The notes beneath the pieces were generated by a model. It was not told the DNA's origin. It saw only the letters and a program-made list of their open reading frames with translations, and made no database searches. Below are positions 13,864-14,894 of a stretch of 14,894 bases of DNA, one piece after another; position 1 is the first letter of the stretch; each line of letters starts with the position of its first letter. The stretch lies in the NCBI GenBank assembly GCA_023429855.1, contig JAEZDB010000068.1, positions 1 to 14,894 on the forward strand, read 5' to 3'. The position numbers were made by a program, and so were the translations under genes. This stretch comes from Actinomycetes bacterium (GTDB lineage Bacteria; Actinomycetota; Thermoleophilia; Solirubrobacterales; Solirubrobacteraceae).

Positions 13864-13892
13864 ACGGTACCAGCGTGAACGGGCAGAGTGAA
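13864..13892 (-). promoter_or_regulatory. Promoter of the TetR-P450 operon
   Basis: On the minus strand TTCACT (13892-13887) and TACCGT (13869-13864) are 17 bases apart, the best -35/-10 pair in the window. TACCGT also serves the MFS gene. The 7-base arms GCAGTCG (13857-13863) and CGACTGC (13895-13901) flank it and may be operator halves. Confidence 0.55.
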
Positions 13893-13940
13893 GGCGACTG
13901 CCTGCAGATGAGCGGCACCGCGGGGTTTGACCGGGATCGC

Positions 13941-13946
13941 TAACCT
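13941..13946 (+). promoter_or_regulatory. Possible -10 of tRNA-Ser
   Basis: TAACCT fits TANNNT and lies 12 bases before the mature tRNA 5' end, a normal distance for a short 5' leader. There is no matching -35 at 16-18 bases. Confidence 0.35.
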
Positions 13947-13958
13947 GTGCGACTGCTC

Positions 13959-14045
13959 GGAGAGGTGCCGGAGTGGCTGAACGGGCATGATTGGAAATCA
14001 TGTGGCGGGGCAACTCGCTCGGGGGTTCGAATCCCCCTCTCTCCT
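13959..14045 (+). tRNA. tRNA-Ser, anticodon GGA
   Basis: The full class II cloverleaf is visible. Acceptor GGAGAGG (13959-13965) pairs with TCTCTCC (14038-14044) including one G-U. The anticodon stem CATGA/TCATG (13986-13990, 13998-14002) encloses the loop TTGGAAA with anticodon GGA at 13993-13995, reading UCC and UCU. The long variable arm folds as GCGGG-GCAA-CTCGC. The T arm is GGGGG-TTCGAAT-CCCCC. CCA is not encoded. The discriminator base appears to be T (14045), where serine tRNAs usually have G. Confidence 0.96.
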
Positions 14046-14051
14046 CTACGA

Positions 14052-14083
14052 CGACGAGCCGCCAGGGGATTGGCGGCCCGTCG
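14052..14083 (+). terminator. Hairpin downstream of tRNA-Ser
   Basis: CGACG-A-GCCGCCA pairs with TGGCGG-C-C-CGTCG around a GGGGAT loop: twelve pairs and one mismatch, starting 7 bases after the tRNA. No U tract follows. It can also form on the minus strand and so could end both transcripts. Confidence 0.5.
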
Positions 14084-14088
14084 GGCGT

Positions 14089-14106
14089 CCGAGTCAGGGG
14101 ACTCGG
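14089..14106. terminator. Second hairpin after the tRNA
   Basis: CCGAGTC-AGGG-GACTCGG is a perfect 7-base-pair stem with a 4-base loop, right after the first hairpin. It sits in the gap between the convergent tRNA and the secreted-protein gene and could work as part of a bidirectional terminator. Confidence 0.4.
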
Positions 14107-14171
14107 TGTGTTCCTGCCCGGGCTCTAGGTCCGGGTATCTGCGGGCCAGGGGAAGCCCGAAGGTTGGTGGC

Positions 14172-14894
14172 TCAGGTGCGGCGGTACGGGTCGACGTAGA
14201 CGTCGTCGATCGCGATCGAGCCGCTCGTGGTCATGATGGTGACGCCGAGCTTGGTGCCGGTGAAGAGCGGAATGCCGGAGGCGGTGAGGGTGATCTCCGA
14301 CGGAGCCCAGTCGGGGCCTGCGGTCACGGTGCCGAGGGGCAACGCTCCGACGAGGCCGTCGCGGCCGGTGTAGCGGACGATGACGGAGGCTTTCGCGGTC
14401 CGGCCGCTCGTCGACTTGGTCATCATGCGGATCGTCGGGTACTCGATCCCGCCGCAGAACGACGCTGACGCCACCGAGCTGCCGAGCGGCACGACGACCG
14501 ACGAGGCGTCGGTCTGGCGGCCGGAGATGTAGAACGGATTGTTCTCGCCGGTCAGCAGCACCTTGCCGGTGGCCGTCCAGTCGGTGAGGCCGTGCTCGAA
14601 GCCGCTGTTGGGCACCGGCACGTAGTTGGCGGTGTCGTTCCACGGCGCGAACGGCTTGGAGGTCGCTTGCGCGAGGCAAGCCGGATCGGGCTTCGGCGCG
14701 ATGATCGCGCTGAGGTTCCTGATGGTCTGGAACGGGTCGGAGCCGATGACCGACGTGTCCTTGTTGAACTGCTTCTTCGCCGTGGCGGAGAGCGTCTCGG
14801 CGAGGACGCGCCACTGTGCCGCGCTGCTTGTCGCGGCTTGAGCCGGGCCGACGAGGGCGAGCGAGCCGACGCAGGCGAGGGCGGTGGCGAGGAC
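14172..14894 (-). CDS. Secreted protein with C-terminal carbohydrate-binding-like beta domain, partial (5' end beyond the right edge)
   Basis: The frame is open from the right edge to the TGA at 14174-14172, giving 240 visible residues; the start is outside the window. The visible N-terminus is the end of a signal peptide (hydrophobic run ending LVGPAQA before ATSSAAQW), so export by Sec is likely. A short, probably helical segment follows (about 25-65). A beta-rich domain begins at PNSGFEHGLTDWTATG (about 95-110) and ends with SIAIDDVYVDP, both typical of galactose-binding-like/CBM jelly-roll modules. C73 and C147 may form a disulfide. No catalytic domain is visible in this part, so binding to surface or environmental glycans is a reasonable but unproven role. 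Confidence 0.75.
   Translation of the reverse strand, partial: VLATALACVGSLALVGPAQAATSSAAQWRVLAETLSATAKKQFNKDTSVIGSDPFQTIRNLSAIIAPKPDPACLAQATSKPFAPWNDTANYVPVPNSGFEHGLTDWTATGKVLLTGENNPFYISGRQTDASSVVVPLGSSVASASFCGGIEYPTIRMMTKSTSGRTAKASVIVRYTGRDGLVGALPLGTVTAGPDWAPSEITLTASGIPLFTGTKLGVTIMTTSGSIAIDDVYVDPYRRT

Noticed and set aside
13927..13932. TTGACC as -35 of the tRNA promoter
   Set aside because: It is only 8 bases from the likely -10 TAACCT, too close for a working pair, and no TANNNT lies 16-18 bases downstream.
13854..13988. Longer start for TetR at 13988
   Set aside because: It would extend the protein through the promoter and into the tRNA; the added residues are not TetR-like.
13947..14468. 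A plus-strand frame starting in the tRNA
   Set aside because: It reads through the tRNA and the hairpins and lies antisense to the secreted-protein gene.

Overview
This is GC-rich (roughly 70 percent by eye) bacterial DNA with strong G/C at third codon positions and frequent GTG starts. Several genes have a TANNNT -10 hexamer almost directly before the start codon, as expected for leaderless mRNAs. The gene families (Rv1284-like small beta-carbonic anhydrase, PPK2, DHA2 drug exporter, CYP135/138-like P450s, M29 aminopeptidase) and this promoter style suggest an actinobacterium, perhaps of the Solirubrobacterales/Thermoleophilia type. The lineage is inference. The window looks like ordinary chromosome. 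I see no transposase, integrase, phage gene, CRISPR array or rRNA.

Layout. Positions 1-1061 (minus): a DedA-family membrane protein followed by a small membrane protein that runs off the left edge. Positions 1272-2694 (plus): a two-gene operon of an amidohydrolase-2 enzyme and a cysteine-dioxygenase-type cupin. Positions 5992-2684 (minus): a four-gene block of AI-2E-type permease, beta-carbonic anhydrase, PPK2 polyphosphate kinase and a helical protein built from about fifteen 10-residue repeats, the last two coupled by ATGA. Positions 6176-9741 (plus): a DHA2 exporter, a terminator-like hairpin, then a cytochrome P450 coupled by TTGA to a lipoprotein. Positions 9738-10556 (minus): a four-helix membrane protein with a long acidic tail. 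Positions 10658-11851 (plus): an M29 aminopeptidase. Positions 13853-11848 (minus): a TetR regulator coupled by ATGA to a second P450 that is a clear paralogue of the first. Positions 13959-14045: tRNA-Ser(GGA), followed by hairpins. Positions 14172-14894 (minus): a secreted protein with a carbohydrate-binding-like beta domain, cut by the right edge.

How the genes may work together. The amidohydrolase/thiol dioxygenase pair suggests thiol or sulfinate metabolism. PPK2 plus its coupled repeat protein suggests polyphosphate handling with a structural partner. TetR-P450 looks like a self-contained regulated oxidation module, with a sister P450 and an exporter nearby.

The most unusual signals are the 10-residue repeat protein tied to PPK2, the repeated TANNNT-N7-start promoter arrangement, and two convergent gene pairs whose stop codons share one CTAG tetranucleotide. 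No intergenic stretch exceeds 300 bases; the longest (1062-1271) holds an inverted repeat and a promoter.
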